Positions 19,438 to 28,868 of a DNA stretch of 64,000 bases are shown here, in pieces. The translations under genes and the position numbers were made by a program. The stretch covers positions 62,001 through 126,000 of the forward strand of contig JAIPDL010000003.1 in NCBI GenBank assembly GCA_021737695.1, written 5' to 3'. This stretch comes from Desulfotignum sp. GTDB lineage: Bacteria > Desulfobacterota > Desulfobacteria > Desulfobacterales > Desulfobacteraceae. Position 1 is the first letter of the stretch. Each line of letters opens with the position of its first letter. The notes beneath the pieces were generated by a model. The model made no database searches and was not told the origin of the DNA. It saw only the letters and a list, made by a program, of their open reading frames with translations.

Positions 19438-20574
19438 ATGCCCTGCGTTGTGCCCATTGACGAATCCTATCTGATCCACCAGCTCAAAGAGCTTTTGAGC
19501 ATCCCCTCTCCGTCCGGATATTCCGACCAGGTGGTCCATTATGTGGGCAGCCAGCTGGAAGCCCTGAACATTGAATTTGAAATCACGCGACGGGGCTCCA
19601 TCCGGGCCACCCTGCCCGGAAAACAGAACACTCTGGACCGGGCCGTTACCGTGCACCTGGACACTTTGGGGGCCATGGTCAGCCGGTTGAAAGACAACGG
19701 CAAACTGGCCGTCACCCCCATCGGCAGCTGGTCCAGCCGGTTTGCCGAAGGGGGCCGGGTGACCATCTTCACCCAGTCCGGCCCCCGGCGGGGGACGGTT
19801 CTTCCCTTGAAAGCATCCGGCCATGCCTGGGGCGATGCCGTGGATGCACTGCCGGTGAGCTGGGACCATGTGGAGCTGAGGGTGGACGAAATCTGCCGCA
19901 ACAGGCAGGACCTGACCGCAAACGGATTTGACGTGGGCGACACCATCGCCTTTGATGCGCTGCCGGAAATCACGGAAAACGGATTCATCAACGCCCGTCA
20001 TCTGGATGACAAGGCCGGGGCCGCCATCATACTCAGTGCGGCCAAAGCCCTGGCTGAATCCGATATGGCCCTGCCCGTGGACTGTCACCTGATTTTCACG
20101 ATTTTCGAAGAGATCGGATTCGGGGCGTCTGCGGATGTGTACGCAGATGTCTCCGAGATGGTGGTGGTGGACCTGGCACCGGTGGCACCGGACCAAAACG
20201 CATCGGAATACGCCGTCACCATTGCCATGAAAGACCAGTCCGGTCCGTTTGATTATCATCTGTCCCGGAAACTGGTGACCCTGTGTCGGGACTGTGAGAT
20301 TGATTTTCAAAAAGACGTGTTCCGGTATTACCGCAGTGACGCAGCTTCCGCCATCGAGGCCGGCCATGATGTGCGCACCGCCCTGGTGGGATTCGGCGTG
20401 GACGCGTCCCACGGATATGAACGGACCCATCTGTCGTCTCTCACGGCCACGGCCCGCCTGATGGTCAAATATATCCAGAGCGGCCCCACCTTTAAGCAGG
20501 ACCCGAAACGCTGGGCCTCCCTCAAAGAATTTCCCCACCAGCCGGACCGGGAGATCATCAGGATCAAAACCTGA
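19438..20574 (+). CDS. M42-family peptidase of the NAGGN trio
   Basis: LLSIPSPSGYSDQVVHYV, HLDTLGAMV, NARHLDDKAGAAIIL, IFEEIGFGAS; third gene of asnO-ngg-M42 order. Confidence 0.85.
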   Translation: MPCVVPIDESYLIHQLKELLSIPSPSGYSDQVVHYVGSQLEALNIEFEITRRGSIRATLPGKQNTLDRAVTVHLDTLGAMVSRLKDNGKLAVTPIGSWSSRFAEGGRVTIFTQSGPRRGTVLPLKASGHAWGDAVDALPVSWDHVELRVDEICRNRQDLTANGFDVGDTIAFDALPEITENGFINARHLDDKAGAAIILSAAKALAESDMALPVDCHLIFTIFEEIGFGASADVYADVSEMVVVDLAPVAPDQNASEYAVTIAMKDQSGPFDYHLSRKLVTLCRDCEIDFQKDVFRYYRSDAASAIEAGHDVRTALVGFGVDASHGYERTHLSSLTATARLMVKYIQSGPTFKQDPKRWASLKEFPHQPDREIIRIKT

Positions 20575-20642
20575 ACTTTTCGGTTCATTTGCCAATCAAA
20601 TAAATGTTGATTTGTCAACGAAACCGTCAGAAAATTTCTCGA

Positions 20643-20658
20643 AAAAATCCGGATTTTT
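20643..20658. repeat. 16-bp perfect palindrome AAAAATCCGGATTTTT
   Basis: Read directly; lies in the M42/dctP intergenic region adjacent to a putative -35. Confidence 0.6.
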
Positions 20659-20659
20659 A

Positions 20660-20689
20660 TTGACAACCGGCGGGTTCATTCGGTATAGC
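20660..20689 (+). promoter_or_regulatory. Putative sigma70 promoter for dctPQM
   Basis: TTGACA (20660-20665), 18-nt spacer, TATAGC (20684-20689). Confidence 0.5.
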
Positions 20690-20703
20690 CTCTAATCAAT
20701 GCT

Positions 20704-20721
20704 ACAATATAGTTACATTGT
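20704..20721. promoter_or_regulatory. Inverted-repeat candidate operator ACAATATA-GT-TACATTGT
   Basis: Half-sites match 7 of 8; just downstream of putative -10. Confidence 0.4.
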
Positions 20722-20813
20722 GACACTAAAATAGCGGCATATAAACAGCAGGGGTCCGGCCAGCGGCACATGACCCTGGTCCAGACAGCTGCCTGACTTG
20801 AGGAGGTTTTTGA

Positions 20814-21818
20814 ATGCGCTTACGATCGGTTCCATTGTGTCTGGTTTTCTGTACCTTTTTTTTTCTGATCCAACCGGCCGGGGCTCAGATGCGGCTGACC
20901 TATTCCAACTTCTTTCCGCCCACCCATGTTCACAGCCAGCTGGCGGAAAGCTGGTGCAAAGAGATTGAAAAACAGACCCACGGTGAGATCGTGTTCAACT
21001 ATTTCCCGGCCTCCACCCTGACCCGGCCCCAGCAGACTTATATTGCCGTGGCAAAAGGGGTGGCGGACATCGGCATGACGGCCATTGCCTATTCCCGGGG
21101 CCGGTTTCCGGTGCTGGAAGCCATTGACCTGCCCATGGGTTACACCTCCGGGGTTCAGGCCACGGGCGTGGCCAACCAGGTGCTGGAACGGTTCGATCCG
21201 GAAGAGCTGCACAATACCGAAGTGATGTATCTGCATGCCCACGGCCCCGGCGTCATTCATACCCGGAACAAACCCATCCATAGCCTTGCGGATCTCAAAG
21301 GCCTGAAAATCCGGGGAACCGGCACCAGCGGAGAAGTCATCGCGGCCCTGGGCGGAACGCCGGTGGGCCAGTCCATGGCGGAAACCTATCAGATGCTCCA
21401 GCGAGGCGTGGTGGACGGGTCCGCCCATCCCATCGAAGCCAACCACGGCTGGAAACTGGGTGAAGTGGCCAAATACATGATCCAGAACTTTTCCAGCGGA
21501 TATACCACCACCTTTGCCGTGTTCATGAACCAGAAAAGATGGCATCAATTGACCCCGAAACAGCAGAAAATTTTCACCCGCATCAACAAAGAATACGCGC
21601 TGAAACATGGACAGGCCTGGGATGAGGCGGACAAGAAAGGCATGGCGTTTTTTCTGTCCAAAGGCGGCACCGTGATTTCTCAGACCGAAGAGGAATCAAA
21701 ACGCTGGGCTGAAAAATCATCGGTCCTTTTAGAAGACTATGTTCAATCCGTGGCAAAAAGAGGCATTGACGGCAAAACGGTTGTGGATTTCATCCAAGCC
21801 CGTCTGCAGCAGCCATAA
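20814..21818 (+). CDS. dctP: TRAP transporter substrate-binding subunit DctP
   Basis: Signal peptide; SWCKEIEKQTHGEIVFNYFPASTLTRP; LADLKGLKIRGTGTSGEVIAALGGTPV. Confidence 0.9.
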   Translation: MRLRSVPLCLVFCTFFFLIQPAGAQMRLTYSNFFPPTHVHSQLAESWCKEIEKQTHGEIVFNYFPASTLTRPQQTYIAVAKGVADIGMTAIAYSRGRFPVLEAIDLPMGYTSGVQATGVANQVLERFDPEELHNTEVMYLHAHGPGVIHTRNKPIHSLADLKGLKIRGTGTSGEVIAALGGTPVGQSMAETYQMLQRGVVDGSAHPIEANHGWKLGEVAKYMIQNFSSGYTTTFAVFMNQKRWHQLTPKQQKIFTRINKEYALKHGQAWDEADKKGMAFFLSKGGTVISQTEEESKRWAEKSSVLLEDYVQSVAKRGIDGKTVVDFIQARLQQP

Positions 21819-21847
21819 CCCGGAACTGCCAATATACAGGAGTTTTA

Positions 21848-22342
21848 ATGAGACAGATTGCTCTGGCACTGAACAAACTATCCAATGCCATGAAACTTGT
21901 CGGCGGTATCGCCCTGGTCGGCATGATGCTGTTGACCGTGGTGGATGTCATCGGGCGGTTTTTCAAATACCCGATATTCGGATCCGTTGAAATCGTCGGG
22001 TTTCTGGCAACCATCATCGTGGCAGGAGCCCTGCCCTATACCTATAAAATAGGCGGCCATGTGGGCGTTGAAATTCTGATGCAGACCTTTTCCCGGAAAA
22101 CCCAAATCTGGGTCCGGCTGATCACACGGACGTTAACCCTGTTTCTGTTCGGACTGATCACATGGCAGATGTTTCTGCATGCGGCGGAACTCAGACAGAT
22201 GGGAGAAGTATCCATGAGCTTGAAATTTCCCACCTATTATATCGCTTATATCCTGGGTTTCGGGTTACTGCTTTTTTCCATCACCATTCTGGAAACCATT
22301 TGTCTTGATATTGTGGAACTGCGGAAAGGGGATTCAAAATGA
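21848..22342 (+). CDS. dctQ: TRAP transporter small permease DctQ
   Basis: Four TM segments, GMMLLTVVDVIGRFFKYPIFGSVEIVGFLATIIV; between dctP and dctM. Confidence 0.9.
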   Translation: MRQIALALNKLSNAMKLVGGIALVGMMLLTVVDVIGRFFKYPIFGSVEIVGFLATIIVAGALPYTYKIGGHVGVEILMQTFSRKTQIWVRLITRTLTLFLFGLITWQMFLHAAELRQMGEVSMSLKFPTYYIAYILGFGLLLFSITILETICLDIVELRKGDSK

Positions 22343-23655
22343 GCCCGACACTCATCGGTATTATCGGCATTGTTTTCATGCTGGCACTGTTTCTGACACA
22401 AATGCCCGTGGCATTTGTCATGGCCCTGGTGGGATATGTGGGATTCTCCTATGTCATCAATATCGAGGCCGGCCTGGCCCTGCTGTCTCTGGAAGTGTAT
22501 GAAACCCTGGCTTCCTACGACCTGTCCACCATTCCTTTGTTCATTCTCATGGGCCAGCTGGGGTTTCATTCGGGTATCAGCAAACGATTATATGATGCCG
22601 GGTATAAATTTTTGGGCAATATCAGAGGCGGGCTGGCCATGGCCACGGTGTCCGCGTGCACGGCATTCGGTGCCGTGTGCGGATCCAGCCCGGCCACTGC
22701 CGCCACCATGGCCACCATCGGGCTGCCGGAAATGAAGCGGTACAATTATGACGATGAACTGGCCACCGGTTCCGTGGCCTCCGGGGGCAGCATCGGCATG
22801 ATCATGCCCCCGTCCGTGGTGCTGATCATCTACGGTATTTTAACCCAGCAGTCCATCGGGGCGCTGTTTGTGGCCGGCATTTTTCCGGCCCTGCTCATCA
22901 CCCTGCTGTTCATTTTGTGCATTTATATCCGATGCACCATTTCCCCGGACCAGGGTCCCCCGGGTGAATCCTTTTCATGGCCGGAAAAGCTGAAATCCCT
23001 GATGGGTTTAGGCGAGACTCTGGCGGTCTTTGCCCTGGTGATTGTGGGAATTTTCATAGGCTTGTTCACCCCCACGGAAGCGGCAGCCATCGGTGCTTTC
23101 GGTGTTCTGATGATCGCTTTGGTCAGACGGCAGCTCACCTGGCAGGGATTTGTCAATTCCGTTCTGGAGACCCTTCGCACCTCCTGCATGGTCATGATGC
23201 TCATCGTAGGCGCCGTGATCCTGAGCAAATTTCTGGCCGTGACAAGAATCCCCTTTGAAATCGCCGGATGGGTGGCCGGTCTGGACATTCCCGCCGTGCT
23301 GGTCATGAGCGTGATTCTGATCATCTATCTCATCGGCGGCTGTTTTATCGATGCCCTGGCATTTGTCACCCTGACCGTGCCCATTTTCTATCCCGTGGTC
23401 CAGCAGCTGGGGTATGATCCCGTCTGGTTCGGGGTGATGATTGTCATGATCACCCAGATGGGGGTGATCACCCCGCCCATCGGCATCAACGTGTACGTGG
23501 TTTATGGCGTGGCCCAGACCGTGTTCAGAGAGGCCATCCCGCTGCAAAAAATTTTCAAGGGGGTGATTCCTTTTCTGGCCGCATTGATTGTGGGCGTCAT
23601 CATTCTGATCCTGTTTCCACAGATCATTTTGTTTCTGCCCAATCTGCTGTATTGA
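22339..23655 (+). CDS. dctM: TRAP transporter large permease DctM
   Basis: AFGAVCGSSPATAATMATIGLPEM, GSIGMIMPPSVVLIIYGILTQQSIGALFVAGIFPAL; 4-bp overlap with dctQ. Confidence 0.95.
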   Translation: MSPTLIGIIGIVFMLALFLTQMPVAFVMALVGYVGFSYVINIEAGLALLSLEVYETLASYDLSTIPLFILMGQLGFHSGISKRLYDAGYKFLGNIRGGLAMATVSACTAFGAVCGSSPATAATMATIGLPEMKRYNYDDELATGSVASGGSIGMIMPPSVVLIIYGILTQQSIGALFVAGIFPALLITLLFILCIYIRCTISPDQGPPGESFSWPEKLKSLMGLGETLAVFALVIVGIFIGLFTPTEAAAIGAFGVLMIALVRRQLTWQGFVNSVLETLRTSCMVMMLIVGAVILSKFLAVTRIPFEIAGWVAGLDIPAVLVMSVILIIYLIGGCFIDALAFVTLTVPIFYPVVQQLGYDPVWFGVMIVMITQMGVITPPIGINVYVVYGVAQTVFREAIPLQKIFKGVIPFLAALIVGVIILILFPQIILFLPNLLY

Positions 23656-23674
23656 AACCAGCGCGGATACAGCT

Positions 23675-26600
23675 TTACGTCAAAACTGACCGGTGCCGGT
23701 CTTCAAACCGGGCTTTCACCGACTCCACCATGAAATGCAGCCGGTTTCTGATATTGACTTCCGAGGTGCCGGCATCAAAATCCAGGTACAGCAGATTCAT
23801 GTCCGGGTACAGGGCCTTGATGCGCTTTTCCACCCCTTTGGACACTATGTGGTTGGCAATGCAGCCAAAGGGCTGCACACTGACCACATGGGTCACCCCA
23901 TCTTCAGCCAGACCGGCGATCTCACCGGGAATGAGCCACCCTTCACCGAACTGATTCACCAGAGACAGAATCTTTCCGGCTTTGTCCGCCACCTGGCGGA
24001 TGTCATGAAACGGGGTGTAAAACCGGAACGCTGAAAACCGGTGATTGATTTTTTTATGGAACGTGTTCAAAAACGTTTCAATGAACTGGCCTAAAATATC
24101 AGTGAGTTTCCGGTGCCGGATATGGGCCCGGATATTTTCCCGGTAATTGACAAAGTCCTGAATAAAATAGTCCAGAATCGGCGGGATGACCGGTTCCACC
24201 CGGTTTTCCATGAGAAAATCGGTCAGAAACTGATTACCGAATGCATTGTATTTAATATAAATTTCTCCCACAATCCCGATTTTGCCCACCACTTTATCAT
24301 CGATTGCCACCCGGTTGAAATCAGCCACTGCCGCATCCAGCAGCGAAAAGAACCGGTCATAGTCTCTGGATAAAATACAGGCATGGGCCGCAGCAATATA
24401 TTTTTTTCTCAGATTCCGGCTGGTTCCCCCATGGATCTCCCTCACGGCCGTGGCATAGTACATCTTGGCGATGCAGTCCGCATACATGGTGGTGACAAAC
24501 AGCAGTTTGAGCAGCTTGAGCCAGTTGATATCAAATCCGGGCTGATGGGTCAGTCCCTGGGCACTGGTCACTGAAATAACGGGAATCTGCTCAAATCCCG
24601 CCGCCACCATGGCTTTTTTGATCAAAGACAGGTAGCTGGATGCCCGGCACTGTCCCCCGGTCTGGGTGATGCCCACGGCAATCGTTTCAGGATCATACCG
24701 CCCGGTTTTCAGGGCTTTAATGATATCTCCGGTCACCAGCACGGCCGGATAACAGATATCATTGCCCGCATACCTCAGGCCGATTTCCACAGACACCCGG
24801 TCCGGCGGAGGCAAAATTTCGAGCCGGTATCCGGCGGTCTCAAATACGGGGGGCAGGTATGCGGAATAATTGTCGGCAAAAAACGGAGCAATGATCTGCC
24901 GTTTCCGGTCTTTTTTCTCAAAATGCGGGGTGGTTCTGCGCGCTTCCTGACCGGGCCGGTGGGGACTGTTCTGCCGCTTTAACGATGCCACCATGGAACG
25001 GATACGCAACCGCACGGATCCGGTGCTGGAAATATCGTCCACTTTCACCAGGGTTTGATTTTTCCCTCCCGTCTCCAGAATCTGCCGGTTTTCTTCAATG
25101 GCCACGGCATCCGGGCCGCACCCGAATGAATTGAGCTGAATCATCTGGATATGGGCCGGCTGCCGGGCCACCCAGGATGCGGCATGGTACAACCGGTTGG
25201 GATAGGCCCACTGGGTCAGAACCTGAAGCGTGTCAAACGCGGTATTCCCGGTGTCCGGCACGGCATCTTCCGTGATGAAATCCACACCAAAACCGGTCAG
25301 AATTTGGGGAATCTTCTGATTGATCAACGGATCGATGTGATAGGGCCGGCCGCAGAGTATCACCAGCAGCCGTTGATCCTGTTTTGCCAGACGCACCCGC
25401 TGCGCCCCTTTTTCCCGAATCGTCTGCTTATACTCCTTTTGCGCGGCCAGTCCTTTTTTCACCGCAGCCCGGATCCGGGACCCATTCACCCCCAAGGGCC
25501 GCAGATATGCGACACAGGCCTTAGCGAGCAACGCCTCATCCTTGAACGTGATCACAGGCTTGTCCAAAGGAATCCCTTTTCTGGAATTCAAATCCAGGCT
25601 GCTGTCGATCACATCCGTATAACTGCTGACAATGGGACAGTTAAAGGTGTTGACCACCTGCTGGAACTCATCATATTCATACATGACCAAAGGATAAAAA
25701 ATCCGGTCCACCCCCCGCCGGACCAGGTCCAGGACATGGGCATTGGCCAGTTTAGCGGGAAAGCAGATATTGTCGGACATGATACTGCCTTTGGCCGTAT
25801 CGCTCATGGCCATGGTGGAAGGCCCCGACAAAACCACATTGATGCCGCAATGGATGAAAAATGCATGCCAGAACGCAAAGTTTTCGTAAAAATTCAAACA
25901 CCTGGGAATTCCCACGGTCCATTTCGGATGGGTGTGGGGGGACAGGTTCCGGTCAAACAAAAGCCGGTATTTGAAATCGGCAAAGTCAAACCCTTTTTCA
26001 AAAAAGTCCCGGCCTTTGGACCCGAATATTTTTTCACACCGGTTGCCCGAATAAAAGGACCGGCCGTTGGAAAAAATAAACCGGGTGACGGCACACGCGT
26101 TTTCACACCCGTGGCACACAATCTGCCGGGTAGTAAAATTCGCGATGGTTTCCAGATGGTGAATGGCTGAAAACAAAGGAGTGACACGGGCTTTCTTTTT
26201 TTCGATCCAATTGCGGGCCGCCAGGGCCGCACCAAAGGCCCCCATCATTTCCGGCATGTCTGAATGGGTGACACGCACTTCCGCCAGAATTTCCAGGGCC
26301 CGGACAATGGACGGATTTTTACCGGCCCCGCCCTGTAGCACGATATGGGTCCCCATCTGTTTGGTGTCAATGAGCTTGAGCACTTTGAACAGACAGTTTT
26401 TCACCACGGCAAAAGACAGGCCGGCACTGATATCCGCCACTTTTGCATTCTCCCGCAACGCCTGTTTGACCCGGGAGTTCATGAACACCGTGCACCGGGT
26501 GCCCAGATCACAGGGAGATTCCGCTTCCATGGCCAGGTTGGCGAACGCGTTCACCCGGTACCCCAGAGAACCGGCAAATGTTTCAATGAAAGATCCGCAT

Positions 26601-27970
26601 CCGGATGAACAGGCCTCATTGAGCTCGATGCGGCAGATGGCACCATTCCGGATGAAAATGGCTTTCATGTCCTGGCCCCCGATGTCCAGGATGAATGACA
26701 CATCCGGGTCCATATGCCGGGCCGCTTCAAAATGGGCAATGGTTTCCACCAGTCCCATATCCATGCCGAATGCCGTGCGGATCAGATCTTCCCCATACCC
26801 GGTCACCGCAGTGCCGGTGATGGCAAGACAGGGATGGTGTGCCGTGATTTCATCCCGCAGGGCCGTCAATCCCCGGATCACGGCCTGGATGGGATTGCCG
26901 TCATTGTTTTGGTACCAGGAGAACAATACCTGATTCTTTGTTCCCAAAGCGATAATCTTTGTGGTGGTGGACCCGGAATCCACGCCCACAAAACATTCAG
27001 ACGACGGATACTCAGATATTGCCATCCGGGGAATCTGGATCTGGCGCCGGTTTTTTTCCCAGCTCTCCCGGTCGTTTTTCGTGGAAAACAGCGGGGTCAG
27101 ACGGTTGTTTTGCGCATGGGACCGGGTCTGGTTTATCGCCATATCTTTAAACAGATCCGATACAAAAAATCTGGTGTCATGCTGCCGGCTGAACATAGCC
27201 GCACCGATTGCCGGCAGCAGGGCCGGTGTGTCAGAAACCACTGTGTCGGAAACCGGCAGGTCCAGAACGTTCAGAAACGCCTTGACCAGTTCGGGCAGAA
27301 ATGTGAACACCCCCCCGCACAGCAGCAGTTTGGACCGGATATCATATCCTCTGGCCAGGGTGTTCAAACATTGGATGGCCACAGCATGAAACACAGAAGC
27401 CGCAATATCCGGCACGGGCACGTTGCGGCTCAACAGATTCTGCACATCGGTTTTGGCAAACACGCCGCACCGGGAGGCAATGGGATACACCTGAGTGTGC
27501 TGTTTTGCCAGTGTATTGAGATCATCTGGAGAGCAGTTCAGCAGGGCTGCCAGCTGATCGATGAACGCACCCGTGCCCCCTGCGCAGCTGCCGTTCATGC
27601 GGATATCCGGGGGCCTGTCCGAAGACAGAAAGATCATTTTGGAGTCTTCCCCTCCGATATCCACGACCGTCTGGACCTTTGGATATAACTGCCGGACTAG
27701 TTCATGGGTGGCGATCACCTCCTGAACAAACGGCAGATCCATTTCCCGGGACATTCCCATGCCCGCAGACCCGGTCACGGCCAGCTGAATCCGGCAGTTA
27801 CCCAGATCTTCCAGAACCTCATTAAAAAAAACAGACACCGTGTCCGTGATCCGGGCGTAATGCCGCTGATACCGTGAAAAAACCGATTGCCCGGTACCAT
27901 CCACCAGAACCAGCTTGGCTGTGGTGGAACCGATATCCAGACCGGCCAGATATGTATTGTTCTGTTTCAT
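23675..27970 (-). CDS. 1431-aa acyl-CoA dehydratase activase-like multidomain protein (two BcrA/BadF/HgdC ATPase domains + DUF2229-like + HgdB/COG3581-like regions)
   Basis: LAGLDIGSTTAKLVLVD and CFVGVDSGSTTTKIIALG; NGSCAGGTGAFIDQ and NEACSSGCGSFIET; CHGCENACAVTRF; NSFGCGPDA; NDICYPAVLVTGD; GGQCRASSY. Confidence 0.85.
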   Translation of the reverse strand: MKQNNTYLAGLDIGSTTAKLVLVDGTGQSVFSRYQRHYARITDTVSVFFNEVLEDLGNCRIQLAVTGSAGMGMSREMDLPFVQEVIATHELVRQLYPKVQTVVDIGGEDSKMIFLSSDRPPDIRMNGSCAGGTGAFIDQLAALLNCSPDDLNTLAKQHTQVYPIASRCGVFAKTDVQNLLSRNVPVPDIAASVFHAVAIQCLNTLARGYDIRSKLLLCGGVFTFLPELVKAFLNVLDLPVSDTVVSDTPALLPAIGAAMFSRQHDTRFFVSDLFKDMAINQTRSHAQNNRLTPLFSTKNDRESWEKNRRQIQIPRMAISEYPSSECFVGVDSGSTTTKIIALGTKNQVLFSWYQNNDGNPIQAVIRGLTALRDEITAHHPCLAITGTAVTGYGEDLIRTAFGMDMGLVETIAHFEAARHMDPDVSFILDIGGQDMKAIFIRNGAICRIELNEACSSGCGSFIETFAGSLGYRVNAFANLAMEAESPCDLGTRCTVFMNSRVKQALRENAKVADISAGLSFAVVKNCLFKVLKLIDTKQMGTHIVLQGGAGKNPSIVRALEILAEVRVTHSDMPEMMGAFGAALAARNWIEKKKARVTPLFSAIHHLETIANFTTRQIVCHGCENACAVTRFIFSNGRSFYSGNRCEKIFGSKGRDFFEKGFDFADFKYRLLFDRNLSPHTHPKWTVGIPRCLNFYENFAFWHAFFIHCGINVVLSGPSTMAMSDTAKGSIMSDNICFPAKLANAHVLDLVRRGVDRIFYPLVMYEYDEFQQVVNTFNCPIVSSYTDVIDSSLDLNSRKGIPLDKPVITFKDEALLAKACVAYLRPLGVNGSRIRAAVKKGLAAQKEYKQTIREKGAQRVRLAKQDQRLLVILCGRPYHIDPLINQKIPQILTGFGVDFITEDAVPDTGNTAFDTLQVLTQWAYPNRLYHAASWVARQPAHIQMIQLNSFGCGPDAVAIEENRQILETGGKNQTLVKVDDISSTGSVRLRIRSMVASLKRQNSPHRPGQEARRTTPHFEKKDRKRQIIAPFFADNYSAYLPPVFETAGYRLEILPPPDRVSVEIGLRYAGNDICYPAVLVTGDIIKALKTGRYDPETIAVGITQTGGQCRASSYLSLIKKAMVAAGFEQIPVISVTSAQGLTHQPGFDINWLKLLKLLFVTTMYADCIAKMYYATAVREIHGGTSRNLRKKYIAAAHACILSRDYDRFFSLLDAAVADFNRVAIDDKVVGKIGIVGEIYIKYNAFGNQFLTDFLMENRVEPVIPPILDYFIQDFVNYRENIRAHIRHRKLTDILGQFIETFLNTFHKKINHRFSAFRFYTPFHDIRQVADKAGKILSLVNQFGEGWLIPGEIAGLAEDGVTHVVSVQPFGCIANHIVSKGVEKRIKALYPDMNLLYLDFDAGTSEVNIRNRLHFMVESVKARFEDRHRSVLT

Positions 27971-27999
27971 CCAACTGTCTCTCGGCGCTTTATTTAACT

Positions 28000-28026
28000 A
28001 ACCTAGGACAATTTTATTCCTAAGTT
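28000..28026. repeat. Inverted repeat AACCTAGG-N11-CCTAAGTT between CoA-transferase B and activase genes
   Basis: 8-bp arms, 7 of 8 complementary, read directly. Confidence 0.45.
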
Positions 28027-28085
28027 GCCGAAGAAGCAAGAACAGATTGCTTTGTTTTCAACAATACCCGTCAGGGCAGATAGAG

Positions 28086-28868
28086 TCAGGCCGGGCCGAG
28101 AATCAGCCGCTGGGGATCACAGTTTTCCCGCAGGATTTTCAGTTCGGCCGGTGTGGGTGGATCGGCCGGGGCCGCCCGGGACACATCCATGTCAAACCCG
28201 GTATTTTCAAGAATCATCCCCGGTGTGGTGCCGGGATAATATTGATCCAGGTACATTTGACCCGTGTCCGTGGCAAACCGCATCACCCCTAAGTTGGTGA
28301 CCACCAGGCTGACCCCGCCGGGCCGAAGTCCTGCCTTTTCTCTGGCCCCGTTGCCCGTCAACTGCCCCGGACTGGTGAGATAATCCAGATGTTTGACAAA
28401 TTTTCGTGTTTCATGCTGCATGAATGCAATGCACCGGGGCACGAAACTGGCCACATCACACCCCCCGCCGCTGCCGGAAAACCGGATATCCGGAGAAAAG
28501 TAATCCCCGATGCAGGTGGTGTTCAAATTGCCGTACCTATCGATCTGGGCCGCGCCTAAAATCGCAATCACCCGGTCCCCGGTAATGCGGTTCTGCATGG
28601 TGGCAAAGGCATCGGTGAGACTGGAATTGGCCGCGGCCCAGTACATGATCCGGGGATCGGCCACGGCAAAGGGAATCTCTTCAAGCAGGGAATCCATGGC
28701 ACCGGTTTCAAAAAAGATCACACTGTCCGGGGCATTGATTTTTTTGGCGGCCATGGCTGCCAGCATGGAGATGCCCGTGCCGGAAAAAACAATGTCTCCA
28801 TTTTTAATCTCCCTTGCCGCCATAATGGTCATGATTTCTTTGGGGGTATAAGAGGTATCCATGATCAA
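28086..28868 (-). CDS. CoA-transferase subunit B (GctB-like)
   Basis: GDIVFSGTGISMLAAMAAKK, VIFFETGAMDSLLEEIPFAVADPR, IGDYFSPDIRFSGSGGGCDVA; follows subunit A. Confidence 0.8.
   Translation of the reverse strand: MIMDTSYTPKEIMTIMAAREIKNGDIVFSGTGISMLAAMAAKKINAPDSVIFFETGAMDSLLEEIPFAVADPRIMYWAAANSSLTDAFATMQNRITGDRVIAILGAAQIDRYGNLNTTCIGDYFSPDIRFSGSGGGCDVASFVPRCIAFMQHETRKFVKHLDYLTSPGQLTGNGAREKAGLRPGGVSLVVTNLGVMRFATDTGQMYLDQYYPGTTPGMILENTGFDMDVSRAAPADPPTPAELKILRENCDPQRLILGPA

Noticed and set aside
19315-20595. 426-aa minus-strand ORF
   Set aside because: Antisense to the M42 peptidase gene; shadow ORF.
23008-23547. His/Asp-rich 179-aa minus-strand ORF resembling a metal-binding protein
   Set aside because: Antisense to DctM transmembrane codons (ATC/GTC read as GAT/GAC); composition artefact.
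25151-27688. Long plus-strand ORFs (339 and 324 aa)
   Set aside because: Antisense to the activase, which has unmistakable ATPase motifs in frame.
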